Source: Picochlorum sp. 'celeri' (lineage: Eukaryota; Chlorophyta; Trebouxiophyceae). From it: a DNA stretch of 64,000 bases. Both the position numbers and the translations under genes were made by a program. Each line of letters opens with the position of its first letter. The first letter of the stretch is position 1. The stretch is from the NCBI GenBank assembly GCA_010909725.1, contig JAACMV010000004.1, positions 310,001 through 374,000 on the forward strand, given 5' to 3'. The notes below the pieces were generated by a model that worked only from the letters and a program-made list of their open reading frames with translations, had not been told where the DNA came from and did not search any database. Positions 50,101 to 57,697 of this stretch are shown piece after piece.

Positions 50101-53100
50101 CCTGGAGAATTCAAGATCCACGGTATCTTCCAAGCGTTTGAGCCCAGTGCAAACTTGGTTTTGTATCATTGCATGGGCATTGGTGCCTTGAAACGCAAAA
50201 GCACTGACTCCCCCGAAAGCAGAGGCGCGATTCGAACCGGTTGGCATGACCTGGCGAGGGCCAAATGCAGGTGTTTGCCCTCTTGACTCAAGCGTTGCGC
50301 TGACATGAGGGTTCATATTTCTCAACGACACGAATGGATCGATAGATACATCGCACATCATCAAAGTAAGTTTACTGAGTCCGACGATACCTGCAGCCGG
50401 TTCTGCATGCCCCATGAATGATTTAGCAGAAGTCAATTCCAATGGCGAAACCCGATCAGATGCCTTATTCAGCAGCACAGCCGTGGCAGCACCCAGTTCA
50501 ATAGGATCGCCAAGAGGCGTTCCAGTGCCATGCATTTGCAAATGCTTGATATCTCCAGCCGCCAATCCACCAGAAAGGAGTGAGCTCCTGATGACATCTT
50601 GCTGGCTTGGGCCATTAGGTGCAGTAAGGGCACTTGACCGACCATCCTGGTTGACTGCTGTACCCACCAAAAATGCTTTCACCCTCTGCGCATTATCTTT
50701 TCCATGGTTGGATTCAAGTATCATGGACATGGCGGCCTCTGCCCGCACATAGCCATCTGCAAACAAAGAATTGAAGCATGTTGGTGACACGACCTAATTT
50801 GCATAAACAATTGCAATTCCCTTCGCACCTGCTGAAGCATCCAAAGTTTTGCATCGACCGTCGTCAGCGAGCATTCCAGCCCTAAGACAAGCCCTCGTCC
50901 AGGAGTGAACCAATGCTAAGTTCGTTCCCATAGTGGCAGAAACTGTGCACAGTCCTTCCTGCATAGAGTTTGCTGCCAAATGTGTGCTGACAAGAGAGGA
51001 AGAGCAAGCTGTATCCACAGTCATAGCAGGCCCTTTAAGCCCAAAGGAGTACGAAATCCTTCCAGAAGTCACACTGAGATGTGCCCCCGTTGCATAGTAT
51101 GTGTTGAGGGCACTTCCTGTCTCGTAGGCAATTCTGGCGTAATCCAATTGAGAAACACCCACAAAAATCCCAGTGTGACGTGTGAACTCCCTCTCAATCA
51201 AAAACTCGTTCCACGAATGCAGAAAATATGTCAAAAGCAGTCTTTGCTGCGGGTCCATGAGGACTGCCTCAGCAGGGGAAATGTTGAATACCTTTGCATC
51301 CAAGAGATCTGCCCCTTCGATGAATGATCCGAATTGTAAATTCAATTCCTTGAAATTATCAGTCGGCGGTTGATCAATATCCCATCTCTCAAGAGGAACC
51401 TGTGTGATCCTGTCGTTACCTTTGTACGAGGTATGACTCAAATCACCCCCAGGAACAACACCTGCAATGGAAACAATCGAACAAATACCTGCAGTTACGG
51501 TAGAGGGCACCAAGGCACTGGGTTCGGGCGCATTATACTCCAATGTCTGACCAGAGACACTGCAGATATACTCCGATATTTCCCTAATAGTGGGATAGTC
51601 AAAAAGCAATGTTCCTGGAAGATCCTCACCAACAATGGCTTCGAGACTGGAGACCAACTGCACAGCCATTGTTGAATTCACTCCCATGCTCATCAGAGGT
51701 GCATCCACGTCGGGATTATCTTCGGATATTGCCTCTGAGATGATATTTTTGACGGATTCAATCACTTGACCTTGCATCTGCACATTGGAAATCCTTCCTT
51801 TGTTAGATGAATCTTTAGCAAATACACGTACCTTTGAAACACCTCTTGCAGTTGGCATCGACTCTCGCATCTGATCTGATTCGAGAGATAACTCCTTTTC
51901 AAAATACTCAACAAGTTCGTTGAGAGTTGGATAATCAAATATGACTGTCCCTGGGACACTGATGCCCAGGTTCTCCTCAAGAGCTCCTACAACTTGGACT
52001 GCCATTGTTGAGTTAACACCAGCTGACATAAATGGCTCTCCAGACGAGAGCTGCTCTACCACATCTTCTTGGAGCATCTTTGCCAAAGCTCCCAAGACAA
52101 GCCCGCGAATGTCTCGCTGAGGATGCTCAGCAGCTCCCACTTCTTCTGTGGATGAGTACAATATGGCAGCAAATGGTGGCACCTTTGTCCTGGCAGCCGA
52201 CAATGCTGTCCTCACAAGCCTGTCATTCTCACACTCAAACAAAGACGTTGGCAAGCACAGAAGAACCACATTCGCACTTGGCAGCAATGCCTTAAGCCTT
52301 AGCGATGCTTCATGGTCTGGTTTACTTAGGCAAAGTACAACCACATCCTGAATTCCAAGGTGACCAAGATTTTCCAGTACGCTCCAAGATGCTGCCAAGG
52401 ATTGTACCACCAAGACATAAGATGCGCCTTGAATGACACGTGGGCCAAAAGTGGACATGTCAGACTGCAGGTCAATTTGTTCCAAGCTGCCTCCAGCCAT
52501 CTTTGCGATATATTTCACCATGTCTGAGAGTCCCTTGGGAGCAACGAAGCTGGTTTTAGACGAGGAAACCTCCACCGGCTTGTCAGTTGAAAACATTTTT
52601 CTCAACTCGGTTTTCAAAATTTTCCCAGATCCTGTCGTCGGAAGAGCGTCCACAACATGCACGGTGATTGGCACCTTGTACTCTGCTAGACGCTCTCTGC
52701 ACCACACGACCAAATCTTTCCCAAGAGTGGAGCTAGTCACTGCTTCCGGCTTGACTGTAACAGCAGCGGTAACGAGCTCCCCCATAACCTTGTTCTCAAC
52801 CCCAAAAACAGCAGCCTGGTGCACAGCTGGATGATTGTGGAGAACATCCTCAACCTCTGTCGTGTAGACATTTTCACCCCCAACAAGAAGCATGTCTTTC
52901 TTCCTGTCAACCACACTGAGGTAGCCATTGGGGTGATGAAGAGCCAAATCTCCAGTATGGAACCATTCACCATCGAAAGCGTCTTCATTTGCTTCCTTCA
53001 AACCTCTGTATCCTGCGAAAACAGTTGGTCCAGAGATAATAACCTCACCAATACTCTTGCCATCCTGAGGAACATCCTGCAGATTTTCGTCCACAATGCG

Positions 53101-54261
53101 AACATTGATCAGCTTGAAAGGCCTTCCACTGGTGCATACAAGATCCAATTGCTGCTCTGGTGTCAGAGAATCCTTATCCTCGGGCAGAATACTCATAGAA
53201 ATCTTCCCACAGCACTCTGTCATTCCATACGAGACAAAAAACTCACACCCAAACAAAGCAATGGCTCGCATGACAATCGACTTTGACTGGGGAGAACCTC
53301 CACATGACAGCAGCCTGAGAGCAGAAAAGTCCACAACATCAGCAAGGGGGTTGTTCACCATCATCGCAACCATCGTCGAAGCAACGTTTGCAACTGAAAC
53401 GCATTCTGATTCCATCATAATCAATGCATCAGATGCAGAGAATACAGGCATGGTGACATGCCTGCCTCCAACCAAGGTAATTGCATATATAGCAAACACA
53501 TCAACCAAATGAAACATTGGAGCCATGTGGCCCCACACGTCCAATGAATTCAACTTCATTTCCTTCACAGTACCAATCGCATGATACACAACTATACGAT
53601 GGCTCAACTCAACAGGCTTTGGTTTTCCAGTAGTCCCAGATGTATAATACAAATGAAACGTGTCATCCAAAGAGTTTTCAGGCATATCAGCAAGTCCAAT
53701 AGCTGATCCTTTGGATGCAATGCACTTGTCAAACTCATAGCCCATATCTGATTCCTCCTGTGGCTGCTTGACCTCAGAGTCAACATGAACCCACACCATG
53801 TCCAAACTGGATCCAGTTTGTCCAATGACGGCTGCACGTGCTTCAATCAAAGCAGACGCGACTCCAGTATCAACGAAACACATTGTAGCTCCAGAATCCA
53901 AGAGAATGTATTCCAATTCTCTTGCAGCCAGGTTGATATTGAGATTGACAATGACAAGATGCAATGCTGCAGCTGCAAAGTGAATTTTCATCACAGCACT
54001 GCTATTACGACAATGAACGGCAATTGCATCTCCTCTTCTCAACCCTTTCTCATGCAACCACGAGGCTAATGCAGTTGCCTCCTGAAAAAGCTCTGCGTAC
54101 GTCAGGATTGAGTCATTTCCCCTATCAACAACAGCAATAGAGTCAGGGAAATGAATCGCAGCCAATTCCAAAATATGCCATGTATCATAATTACATGGAA
54201 CATCCGATTCCGTAGCAGATACACTCTGGGAGGGCTTGAGTTGCCCTTCCCCTGCCATCAT
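2168..54261 (-). CDS. giant multimodular trans-AT type I polyketide synthase
   Basis: One gene of about 52.1 kb, read from ATG 54261 (or the adjacent ATG 54258) to TAA at 2168-2170, encoding roughly 17,300 residues. The open frame extends upstream to a TTG at 54300, but the first two ATGs precede the ligase domain. Order: acyl ligase, two ACPs, then eleven KS-based modules, then three thioesterase-like domains. KS active sites appear as DTACSSS or close variants, followed by HGTGT and GHxE motifs. ACPs carry GLDSLG with the phosphopantetheine serine. No acyltransferase domain follows any KS, so malonyl transfer must come from a separate protein; this is known for algal multimodular PKSs. Three short introns are supported (33733-33805, 47040-47107, 50757-50828). 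Further frame breaks at 33.4-38.25, 39.5, 46.1-46.85 and 48.1-48.45 kb are probably consensus errors. The neighbours are housekeeping genes, so no wider cluster is visible. An alternative is that the breaks separate two or more genes, but domain order continues across all of them. Confidence 0.85.
2171..5110 (-). other. PKS C-terminus: three tandem thioesterase-like (alpha/beta hydrolase) domains
   Basis: Domain TE1, about 5110-4270, follows the last ACP and has an intact nucleophile elbow GGHSYGGAVA at about 4891-4915. TE2, about 4015-3250, has GGVGFGGLLAHELAL at about 3785-3810, where the nucleophile serine is replaced by phenylalanine. TE3, about 3000-2180, has AGTSVTGCVIAQAMA at about 2730-2750, which keeps a serine but not the closing glycine of GxSxG. 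A PKS thioesterase releases the chain by hydrolysis or cyclisation. On sequence, TE1 is the likely catalyst, TE2 is likely inactive and TE3 is uncertain. The repeated 'PSGPYLLAG'/'PEGPYLVGG' context before the serine in TE1 and TE3 supports common origin by duplication. Confidence 0.75.
5265..7570 (-). other. PKS module 11: KS, decayed DH-like region, ACP
   Basis: KS11, about 7570-6330, has the active cysteine in VDTACSASLVATHMA near 7190, but the usual HGTGT is HSNGTSLGDPIE near 6755-6795; the histidine is kept and the glycine-threonine changed. The following 700 bases encode a poorly conserved dehydratase-sized region with no HxxxGxxxxP motif. ACP11, about 5450-5265, has GLDSRG with the serine at about 5373. 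There is no ER or KR, so this module should leave a beta-keto group. Confidence 0.75.
7740..10090 (-). other. PKS module 10: KS, decayed DH, ACP
   Basis: KS10, about 10090-8880, has VDTACSSSLVGSHVA near 9700 and QMHGTGTPLGDPIELG near 9280. A dehydratase-like region follows (FMFDHVIQGRCIVSAS near 8720), in which the histidine is kept but the proline of HxxxGxxxxP is serine, and the rest is eroded. ACP10, about 7960-7740, has EAGIDSLGATELQ. There is no ketoreductase or enoylreductase between them. This is the second consecutive non-reducing module before the thioesterases. Confidence 0.75.
10230..14890 (-). other. PKS module 9: KS-DH-ER-KR-ACP
   Basis: KS9, about 14890-13640, is unlike the others: it starts with a canonical-looking IVISGMSMRFAG segment, has TNTACSSSLVAYHLA near 14370, and ASHGTGTPLGDPIET. 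DH9 (about 13550-12700) has DHQINGSAILPGAAY and VLDNAFQLGA, so both halves of the dehydratase site look intact. ER9 (12225-11290) has HAAAGGVGLAAIQ for NADPH binding. KR9 (11270-10570) has TGGMGTLG and FSSVAALLGSPGQTNYSAAN with the serine and tyrosine. ACP9 is at about 10450-10230. Full reduction is predicted. Confidence 0.82.
14960..19780 (-). other. PKS module 8: KS-DH-ER-KR-ACP-ACP
   Basis: KS8 (about 19780-18620) has IDTACSSSMVGMHMA near 19370. DH8 has SHIVSGNSVFPGAGY and VLDCTLQLGG. ER8 (17230-16290) has AAAGGVGLAALQV. KR8 (16270-15540) has TGGTGSLG and FSSVASLLGAPGQLNYSGAN. Two very similar ACPs follow (about 15440-15240 and 15150-14960), both with EAGLDSLGAVELRN and FGLELP, separated by a short linker. 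The tandem carriers look like a recent duplication. Confidence 0.82.
19890..24380 (-). other. PKS module 7: KS-DH-ER-KR-ACP
   Basis: KS7 (about 24380-23220) has IDTACSASLVATHIA near 23990. DH7 has DHTVLEKNIFPGAGYFEA, where the glycine of HxxxGxxxxP is glutamate, and VFDSFLQLGQ. ER7 (21900-20960) has GAAGGVGLAAMQV. KR7 (20930-20170) has TGGTGALG and FSSMASLLGSIGQMNYSAAN. ACP7 is at about 20110-19890 with AAGLDSLGAVELRN. Full reduction is predicted, provided that the changed DH motif still works. Confidence 0.8.
24500..27860 (-). other. PKS module 6: KS, decayed DH, KR, ACP
   Basis: KS6 (about 27860-26690) has VDTACSSSLVSLHAA near 27450. The dehydratase-sized region (about 26560-25880) has no catalytic histidine motif: the equivalent stretch reads NINDGVKVNGEPIVSLGA. 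No ER is present. KR6 (25500-24760) has TGGSGALAG and YSSIASMMGSPGQISYSAAN. ACP6 is at about 24730-24500 with ASGLDSLGAVELRN. The module should stop at a beta-hydroxyl. Confidence 0.78.
28010..32440 (-). other. PKS module 5: KS-DH-ER-KR-ACP (contains cassette copy A)
   Basis: KS5 (about 32440-31260) has VDTACSSSLVSMHMA near 32000. DH5 has WDHQVNGKPIFPGAGYF and SLDNCLQLAA. ER5 (30010-29090) has HGAAGGVGLAAIQ. KR5 (29060-28330) has TGGLGTLG and FSSVASLLGSPGQMNYSSAN. ACP5 (28220-28010) has SAGLDSLSAVEFRN. ER5 and most of KR5 lie in the G+C-rich 1385-bp cassette that is almost identical in module 2. Confidence 0.82.
28626..30010 (-). repeat. G+C-rich ER-KR cassette, copy A (module 5)
   Basis: 1385 bp that align base for base, without net indel, to copy B at 42738-44122 (constant offset 14112). 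Four substitutions were noted by eye, so identity is about 99.7%. Sampled lines are 58-73% G+C against about 40-50% in neighbouring PKS sequence. It encodes the whole ER and the front half of KR in frame. No terminal inverted repeats or target duplications are seen, so this is a duplicated or converted coding segment, not a transposon. Confidence 0.9.
32589..32783 (-). repeat. ACP tandem duplication, copy 2 (module 4)
   Basis: 195 bp encoding an ACP core, repeated at 32928-33122 with an offset of 339 and only a couple of base differences noted. Both carry AAGLDSLGTVELKN. Confidence 0.88.
32928..33122 (-). repeat. ACP tandem duplication, copy 1 (module 4)
   Basis: Partner of 32589-32783. The 144-bp linker between them encodes a charged stretch with an arginine run (DRRRRRK). 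Confidence 0.88.
33733..33805 (-). other. PKS intron in KR4
   Basis: 73 nt with donor GTATGT and acceptor TTTCTGCTTGCAG after a long T-run. Splicing joins ...SSSKPVM to GLIHSGGVLSDA in phase 0, restoring the KR sequence. Size matches the other introns. Confidence 0.85.
34226..34910 (-). repeat. ER cassette, copy C (module 4), indel-rich
   Basis: About 685 bp matching about 29229-29919 of copy A and the same part of copy B. It covers the N-terminal two-thirds of ER. Differences are mostly single-base insertions or deletions, several in homopolymers, with few substitutions. The match ends sharply at both sides and module-specific ER sequence resumes. Confidence 0.88.
37690..37930 (-). other. 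degenerate ACP-like segment between modules 3 and 4
   Basis: After the two ACPs of module 3 there is a further carrier-sized segment with the helical pattern of an ACP (STINSVLRRQLSPSD, then FVRALAARLGVVLPPDML, then STPEQLVQYLM). Where GLDSL should be it reads AADETAQ, so the phosphopantetheine serine is missing. It is either a dead ACP or a docking-like linker. Confidence 0.45.
37960..41760 (-). other. PKS module 3: KS-DH-KR-ACP-ACP (no ER)
   Basis: KS3 (about 41760-40570) has VETACSSSLVALHTS near 41320 and QMHGTGTPLGDPIEVG. DH3 has MDHKVMNRILVPGAAF, with asparagine replacing the glycine of HxxxGxxxxP, and QIDCCLQLGA. KR3 (39290-38540) has ITGGTGSLGSLVAN and FSSVASLIGSAGQANYSAAN. No ER lies between them. 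Two ACPs follow (38420-38230 and about 38130-37960). A one-base frame break lies near 39.53 kb and others near 38.24 and 38.04 kb. Predicted output is an alkene, or a hydroxyl if DH3 is weak. Confidence 0.75.
41890..46600 (-). other. PKS module 2: KS-DH-ER-KR-ACP-ACP (contains cassette copy B)
   Basis: KS2 (about 46600-45400) is frame-broken at its N-terminal third (46.1-46.6 kb), then reads normally through TQMFKKAGMLSADGRCK and THGTGTGLGDPIEIG. DH2 has FFDHKVLDQILFPGAGF, with aspartate in place of the motif glycine. ER2 (44120-43200) and the front of KR2 are copy B of the G+C-rich cassette. KR2 continues with the module-specific SPGQANYSVANSWLD. Two distinct ACPs follow, about 42330-42150 (ASGLDSLASVEFKN) and 42090-41890 (AAGLDSLGAVELQN). 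Full reduction is predicted. Confidence 0.75.
42738..44122 (-). repeat. G+C-rich ER-KR cassette, copy B (module 2)
   Basis: Partner of copy A at 28626-30010, same length, four base differences noted. The boundaries fall inside coding sequence: on one side in the KR after FSSVASLLGSPGQ, on the other just before HLMPVPRGALNNL. Beyond these points the two modules diverge at once. Confidence 0.9.
46108..46850 (-). other. second patch of frame breaks (KS2 start, ACP1 end)
   Basis: At least four frame changes in about 740 bases. ACP1 reads AGLDSLGSVEFAN in one frame and its continuation (CQQLLCLTT... out of frame for FDYP) in the next; a T-run one base too long near 46763-46768 causes another shift. 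KS2 motifs such as FGAFMHGIEQFDAAG and AVAMDPQHR are intact in the intermediate frame. Probable consensus error. Confidence 0.6.
47040..47107 (-). other. PKS intron in the KR1-ACP1 linker
   Basis: 68 nt, donor GTGAGT, acceptor TTTTGTAG. Splicing joins ...EFYDK to GTQEVKG with the glycine codon split, keeping the frame. Confidence 0.85.
50757..50828 (-). other. PKS intron in KS1
   Basis: 72 nt, donor GTGCGA, acceptor TTTGTTTGCAG. Splicing restores the invariant KS segment LDASADGYVRAEA exactly, with the aspartate codon split. Confidence 0.92.
51560..52120 (-). other. PKS loading carrier domains: two ACPs with GVNS motif
   Basis: Two carriers lie between the ligase and KS1, at about 52120-51890 and 51770-51560. 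Both have GVNSTMAVQ where the extension modules have GLDSLG, so the serine that takes phosphopantetheine is kept and the preceding aspartate is asparagine. Both end in the usual PGT(V/L)(I/L)FDYPT segment. They should receive the starter acyl group from the adjoining ligase. Confidence 0.75.
52590..54261 (-). other. PKS loading domain: acyl-CoA/fatty acyl-AMP ligase
   Basis: About 560 residues of the AMP-forming (ANL) superfamily. Visible motifs: YYTSGTTGKPKPVELSHR (ATP-binding loop), SYGMTECCGK, EWFHTGDLALHHPNG, DRKKDMLLVGGENVYTTEVE and PTTGSGKILKTELRK with the C-terminal catalytic lysine. It activates a carboxylic acid as the adenylate and passes it to the loading ACPs. The sequence looks closer to fatty-acid/coumarate CoA ligases than to amino-acid adenylation domains; which acid it takes cannot be read from the motifs. 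Confidence 0.85.
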
Positions 54262-55154
54262 GCACTGTACCGACAAAGACCTTTCTGTGCAACAAGACAA
54301 GAAGACGAACGGTTCGATTACTATACACGTCTACTTTAATTTTTTTTTTCTCTATTTTTCTATATGTGTGGTATCTGATGTCTGATCGCGTGTCTCAACA
54401 CTGCAAACACCATGGACATGTTTAGGATCCTCCACACACACACTGTGACTGATAACAACAGCGCCGCTGCAGTCAACGCAGACATCCAACGCTACCCACC
54501 CATTCCCAACCCACAACGGGTACCATTAATTAAACATTTTAATCGATTTTAAATTCAATTCACACCGCCACTGTCCCCATCATTCGCTTTCTGACGAGTG
54601 ATCTCCCCGGACATGGACCGCATTCGAAGACCAAGTCAACTCCTAAACCTCAAATCCTCCCCATACCAAAATTTTCACCACAGTCCCAGAAATAAACACA
54701 GATTAGGTATAAAACAGATAATACATGATTCTGATTGCAACATGAATCACAATAAAAACCGGCCCAAGAGTCTCGTCTGACGACGCAGTGGAATGGCACA
54801 TACACCGACGTCAATCACGCACGCACCTAGACAATTGTATATCGGATGATAATAATCACCAATTTGAGTATCAGAATCAGTAGTGGCTCGGTCCACGGTG
54901 AGAGCCGGAATTTCAAACACACGTCAATCAATATCCTTTGGGCGCCTTCGAGAATGTTGAGTCCACCATTGACTCGGCATTTGACAGGACGCATTCTATG
55001 TGCAACCCTAGGCACGATCGGGCCCCATCAATCACATCACCAATGGGATGATACGAGCGTCAAGGCTATATACCTTGCTGATGCTCCCCATCCATCAGCA
55101 TCCTCAATTATTTCTATTATTTATTCGCCATACTGAGAAATATATATCTAACTC
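54262..55154. other. intergenic region between the divergent PKS and ESSS genes
   Basis: About 890 bases, the largest gap in the window. It must hold both promoters and 5' UTRs. It is A+T-rich near 54336-54370 (T-run) and 54525-54560. Small open frames on both strands have no recognisable product. I see no RNA gene. Confidence 0.5.
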
Positions 55155-55499
55155 ATGGCGAGTAGGAGAGGAGGAGGGCTGTGTCGTCGATTGCATTCCC
55201 TCTTGTCTCAGCAGCAGCAGCAGAATGGAGTCGTGAGTCAGGTTCGATCGACAGCAATAAAGCGAGGAGGAGGATCAAAAGAAAGCTTTTTCTCAGAGGG
55301 AAAGAACGACCCTGGGGGTTTACTATTCAACGAATCTCCACCGGCGGATGGAGTCAGACAATGGGAATCGTGGGAAGCTCCGTGGTACTTTGCCATTGGA
55401 GCTGCAACTGCAATACTAACGATTGGATTATCAGCCAAACCAGATACCAGTCTCGTAGCATGGGCTGAGAGGGAAGCTCTGGCGCGACGGGAATCATAA
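55155..55499 (+). CDS. mitochondrial complex I subunit ESSS / NDUFB11-like
   Basis: Single exon, 114 residues. The N-terminus (residues 1-40) is rich in arginine, serine and glutamine, as expected for mitochondrial import. The family signature follows: GGLLFNESPPADG at about 54-66, WESWEAPWY at 70-78, one membrane helix at about 76-94 (FAIGAATAILTIGL), then SAKPDTSLVAWAEREALAR. Plant ESSS proteins show the same GLLFNE...W..WE...NAKPD...WA...AL order. It is an accessory subunit of the membrane arm of NADH:ubiquinone oxidoreductase. It converges with the SDHB gene; only 76 bases separate the stops, so two respiratory-chain genes sit tail to tail. Confidence 0.85.
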   Translation: MASRRGGGLCRRLHSLLSQQQQQNGVVSQVRSTAIKRGGGSKESFFSEGKNDPGGLLFNESPPADGVRQWESWEAPWYFAIGAATAILTIGLSAKPDTSLVAWAEREALARRES

Positions 55500-55502
55500 A
55501 TG

Positions 55503-55507
55503 TTACA
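55503..55507 (-). terminator. candidate poly(A) signal TGTAA for SDHB
   Basis: TTACA on the + strand, about 70 bases past the SDHB stop and only a few bases after the ESSS stop, so the 3' ends of the two genes probably overlap. Confidence 0.45.
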
Positions 55508-55575
55508 AACACCTGACTGATTTGTTCATGTACACAACAATAGAATGTTACCAACAAAAGTAATAATACGCATCA

Positions 55576-56436
55576 TCATGCAGTCGTAGCTACATCGCCC
55601 TCCCCTTTGGCTGCTACAAGCTGTTTAATCTTACTGATGGCGACAGATGGCTGCAGATGCTTTGGACACACGGCAGTGCAGTTGTTGATTGTGTGACATC
55701 TGTACAACTTGTACTGGTCATCCAAATCTGCGAGCCGCTGCTCGGTGAAATCATCTCTACTATCAATGATCCATCTATACGCGTTCAGTAGAACGGCTGG
55801 GCCAAGATATTTATCCGACGCCCACCAATAGGATGGGCATGATGTGGAACAGCAGGCACACAGGATGCATTCATACAGTCCATCCAGCTTTGCCCTGTCT
55901 TCTTTGCTCTGCAGATTCTCCTTACCAGGCTCCGGCGGAGTCGTCTTCTGTAGATATGGCTTGATACTTTTATACTGTGCGTAAAAGTTGGACATATCCA
56001 CCACCAAATCCTTGACCACAAACATGTGTGGGAGGGGTGCCACCCTTGTCACTTTGGAGACGTCCTTCTCCACCCGAGTGAGGCATGCCAAGCCATTCGT
56101 TCCGTCAATGTTCATGGCACATGAACCACAAATACCCTCTCTACAAGATCGACGCAGGGCCAGCGTGGAATCCTGTTCATCTTTAATCTTGAGCAACACA
56201 TCCAACATCATCGGTCCACACGAGTTCAGGTCAACCTTGTAACTCTGATATTTGGGTTTGTCCTCATTTTCTGGATCCCATCTGTATATTAAAAATTCTT
56301 TTTCTACCACGGGTTTCTTTTCCGTTCCAACGGAATACTGCTGCATGGATGAGTGCGTTACGCCTCTGAGTGACCAGAGGCGTGAGTCGGACAAAAGCCC
56401 TCGTCGCTTGGATACAGTTTGCAGTAATGATTGCAT
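55576..56436 (-). CDS. SDHB: succinate dehydrogenase iron-sulfur subunit, mitochondrial
   Basis: 286 residues from ATG 56436; the open frame extends to a TTG at 56460 but the ATG fits better. An N-terminal basic presequence (about 1-40) precedes the conserved core from [11 protein letters not shown]. The 2Fe-2S cluster cysteines are in [10 protein letters not shown] and the later GLACL. The 4Fe-4S and 3Fe-4S cysteines are in [18 protein letters not shown] and [17 protein letters not shown]. The protein carries electrons from the flavoprotein to ubiquinone in respiratory complex II and the citric acid cycle. Length and motif spacing match the eukaryotic family. The gene diverges from the acidic-protein gene on its right. 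Confidence 0.96.
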   Translation of the reverse strand: MQSLLQTVSKRRGLLSDSRLWSLRGVTHSSMQQYSVGTEKKPVVEKEFLIYRWDPENEDKPKYQSYKVDLNSCGPMMLDVLLKIKDEQDSTLALRRSCREGICGSCAMNIDGTNGLACLTRVEKDVSKVTRVAPLPHMFVVKDLVVDMSNFYAQYKSIKPYLQKTTPPEPGKENLQSKEDRAKLDGLYECILCACCSTSCPSYWWASDKYLGPAVLLNAYRWIIDSRDDFTEQRLADLDDQYKLYRCHTINNCTAVCPKHLQPSVAISKIKQLVAAKGEGDVATTA

Positions 56437-56754
56437 CCTTTCTAACAAAACATTCTTCAATAGAAATGGCCAAGGGTCTGCTGAGTGCCACGCTCGTATG
56501 TGTGATGCCTTGGCCCTAGGGTCTACCTATTGAAGAGGATGCTTGATGGGAGATGATTGTTCTTGGACAATTCATCGACATGGCGCCCCATCATGGATGC
56601 ATGTTTCGTATTTGTTATTACATACACTAAAAGGTTTATTATTAAAAAGCCAATGCTGCGACCATGGTGCATGCGTGGTGTGAGACTGGGTACACCATGC
56701 AGCAGGCATGGCTGGTCGAGCCAGATGTTCTTCGATTCAGTACATTGCAGTGTG

Positions 56755-57648
56755 ATGAGAGTATCCCTCAGGCAGACTAGAGTGAATTACAGTGGCTCTG
56801 CGAAAGGGCTGGTGTGTTGCTGCACGCATGGCGGTGAAGGTCCCATGACTGCAGTGGACACTTTGGTGGAACGTCTTGTTGAAGATCGGGAGCGAGGATA
56901 TCGTGCCATCGATGCGTGGTTAGAAGATAATGATGTAACATTACGGGTTTTGCAGTATATAGAGGATTGTGTTGTGGCATGTGAGGATGAAGGGAGGAGG
57001 TATGCATTGGATATAGTTGGGGAGCGGTTGGCTGCCAGTCTTCTAGGGCTGTCTACATGTCTTGATGTGGGAGAGGTACAGAGAGGTGAGGAGGAGATGG
57101 GTGAACGAGCCTCACTCAAGGGGCAGCGTGGGGGAGGAGTAGATGAAGGTTTCAGTGTGGCCAAAGGAGGAGTTGCTTCTGAACTGCAGTTGAGCACGCA
57201 AGGTATGCAATTGCTTCAGCAGCAAGCCGTGGCGTTGGAGGCGACCATAGGTATTCGGAAAGCGGAATCAATTGTACAAATTTTAGGCAGAAAGCGTGTG
57301 ACTGATGATGACATGAAGACAGTTGCGATTCCAGAGAAGGGTGATGCATGGAGAATACTGGAAGTTTTGGTGCAGGTGCAAGATAGGGTGGAGCGTCGAG
57401 ATATGTTACATGAAGCATTTGTACCTATTGATGAGACTGAGGATGAAGAGTATGGGGAGGAGGAAGCATTGTCCACGACGCCTTTTGCATTGCTTCAGAT
57501 TGTTCAGACATGTTTGGCATCACAGACCGAGCTAGACAATATGTGTCGTGGTATTTCTGCCGCATACTCGCATGATGATGTTGTGCATGTGTTGGAAGAA
57601 GTGAGGGAAGACATTATCGAATCAATCGATGGCAATGTATCATGTTGA
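56755..57648 (+). CDS. unrecognised acidic, helix-rich protein
   Basis: I do not recognise the family. From ATG 56755 the protein has 297 residues; in-frame ATGs also occur at 56653 and 56557, and 56848 is possible. I chose 56755 because the start then reads MRVSLRQTRVNYSGSAKG followed by LVCCC, which resembles a chloroplast transit peptide with a cleavage site. The body is rich in Glu, Asp, Leu and Val and predicted to be helical (TAVDTLVERLVEDRERGY; ALLQIVQTCLASQTELDN). An acidic patch DETEDEEYGEEE lies near residue 230. No cysteine or metal motif or membrane helix is obvious. Its stop is only 49 bases from the convergent LYR gene stop. Confidence 0.6.
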   Translation: MRVSLRQTRVNYSGSAKGLVCCCTHGGEGPMTAVDTLVERLVEDRERGYRAIDAWLEDNDVTLRVLQYIEDCVVACEDEGRRYALDIVGERLAASLLGLSTCLDVGEVQRGEEEMGERASLKGQRGGGVDEGFSVAKGGVASELQLSTQGMQLLQQQAVALEATIGIRKAESIVQILGRKRVTDDDMKTVAIPEKGDAWRILEVLVQVQDRVERRDMLHEAFVPIDETEDEEYGEEEALSTTPFALLQIVQTCLASQTELDNMCRGISAAYSHDDVVHVLEEVREDIIESIDGNVSC

Positions 57649-57697
57649 ACCCCACACATGATGTTTCAACGTGGTCCCAGATGCATGTATTACGTGT

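Larger units (their letters stand above)
46790..51500 (-). other. PKS module 1: KS-DH-ER-KR-ACP
   Basis: KS1 (about 51500-50160) has VDTACSSSLVSTHLA near 51010; an intron (50757-50828) interrupts its ADGYVR segment, and QMHGTGTPLGDPIELG follows. DH1 has NDHVVLGRVLLPATAM. ER1 (48790-47890) has HASAGGVGLAGVQ; its frame is shifted by an A-run one base too long at 48448-48452 and by a missing base near 48104. KR1 (47850-47130) has SGGVGGLG and FSSVASLLGGAGQGNYAAAN. An intron (47040-47107) lies in the KR-ACP linker. ACP1 is at about 46990-46790. Full reduction is predicted. Confidence 0.78.

Noticed and set aside
2168..54261. Reading the locus as several separate PKS genes
   Set aside because: No break coincides with a module border plus a promoter-like gap; domains such as KS4, KR4, KS2 and ER1 are split in the middle. 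A single gene with introns and consensus errors needs fewer assumptions, though transcripts are needed to settle it.
54262..55154. A small gene or tRNA in the gap upstream of the PKS
   Set aside because: Short open frames here show no family motif, and I could not fold a convincing tRNA by eye. A tRNA scan would settle it.
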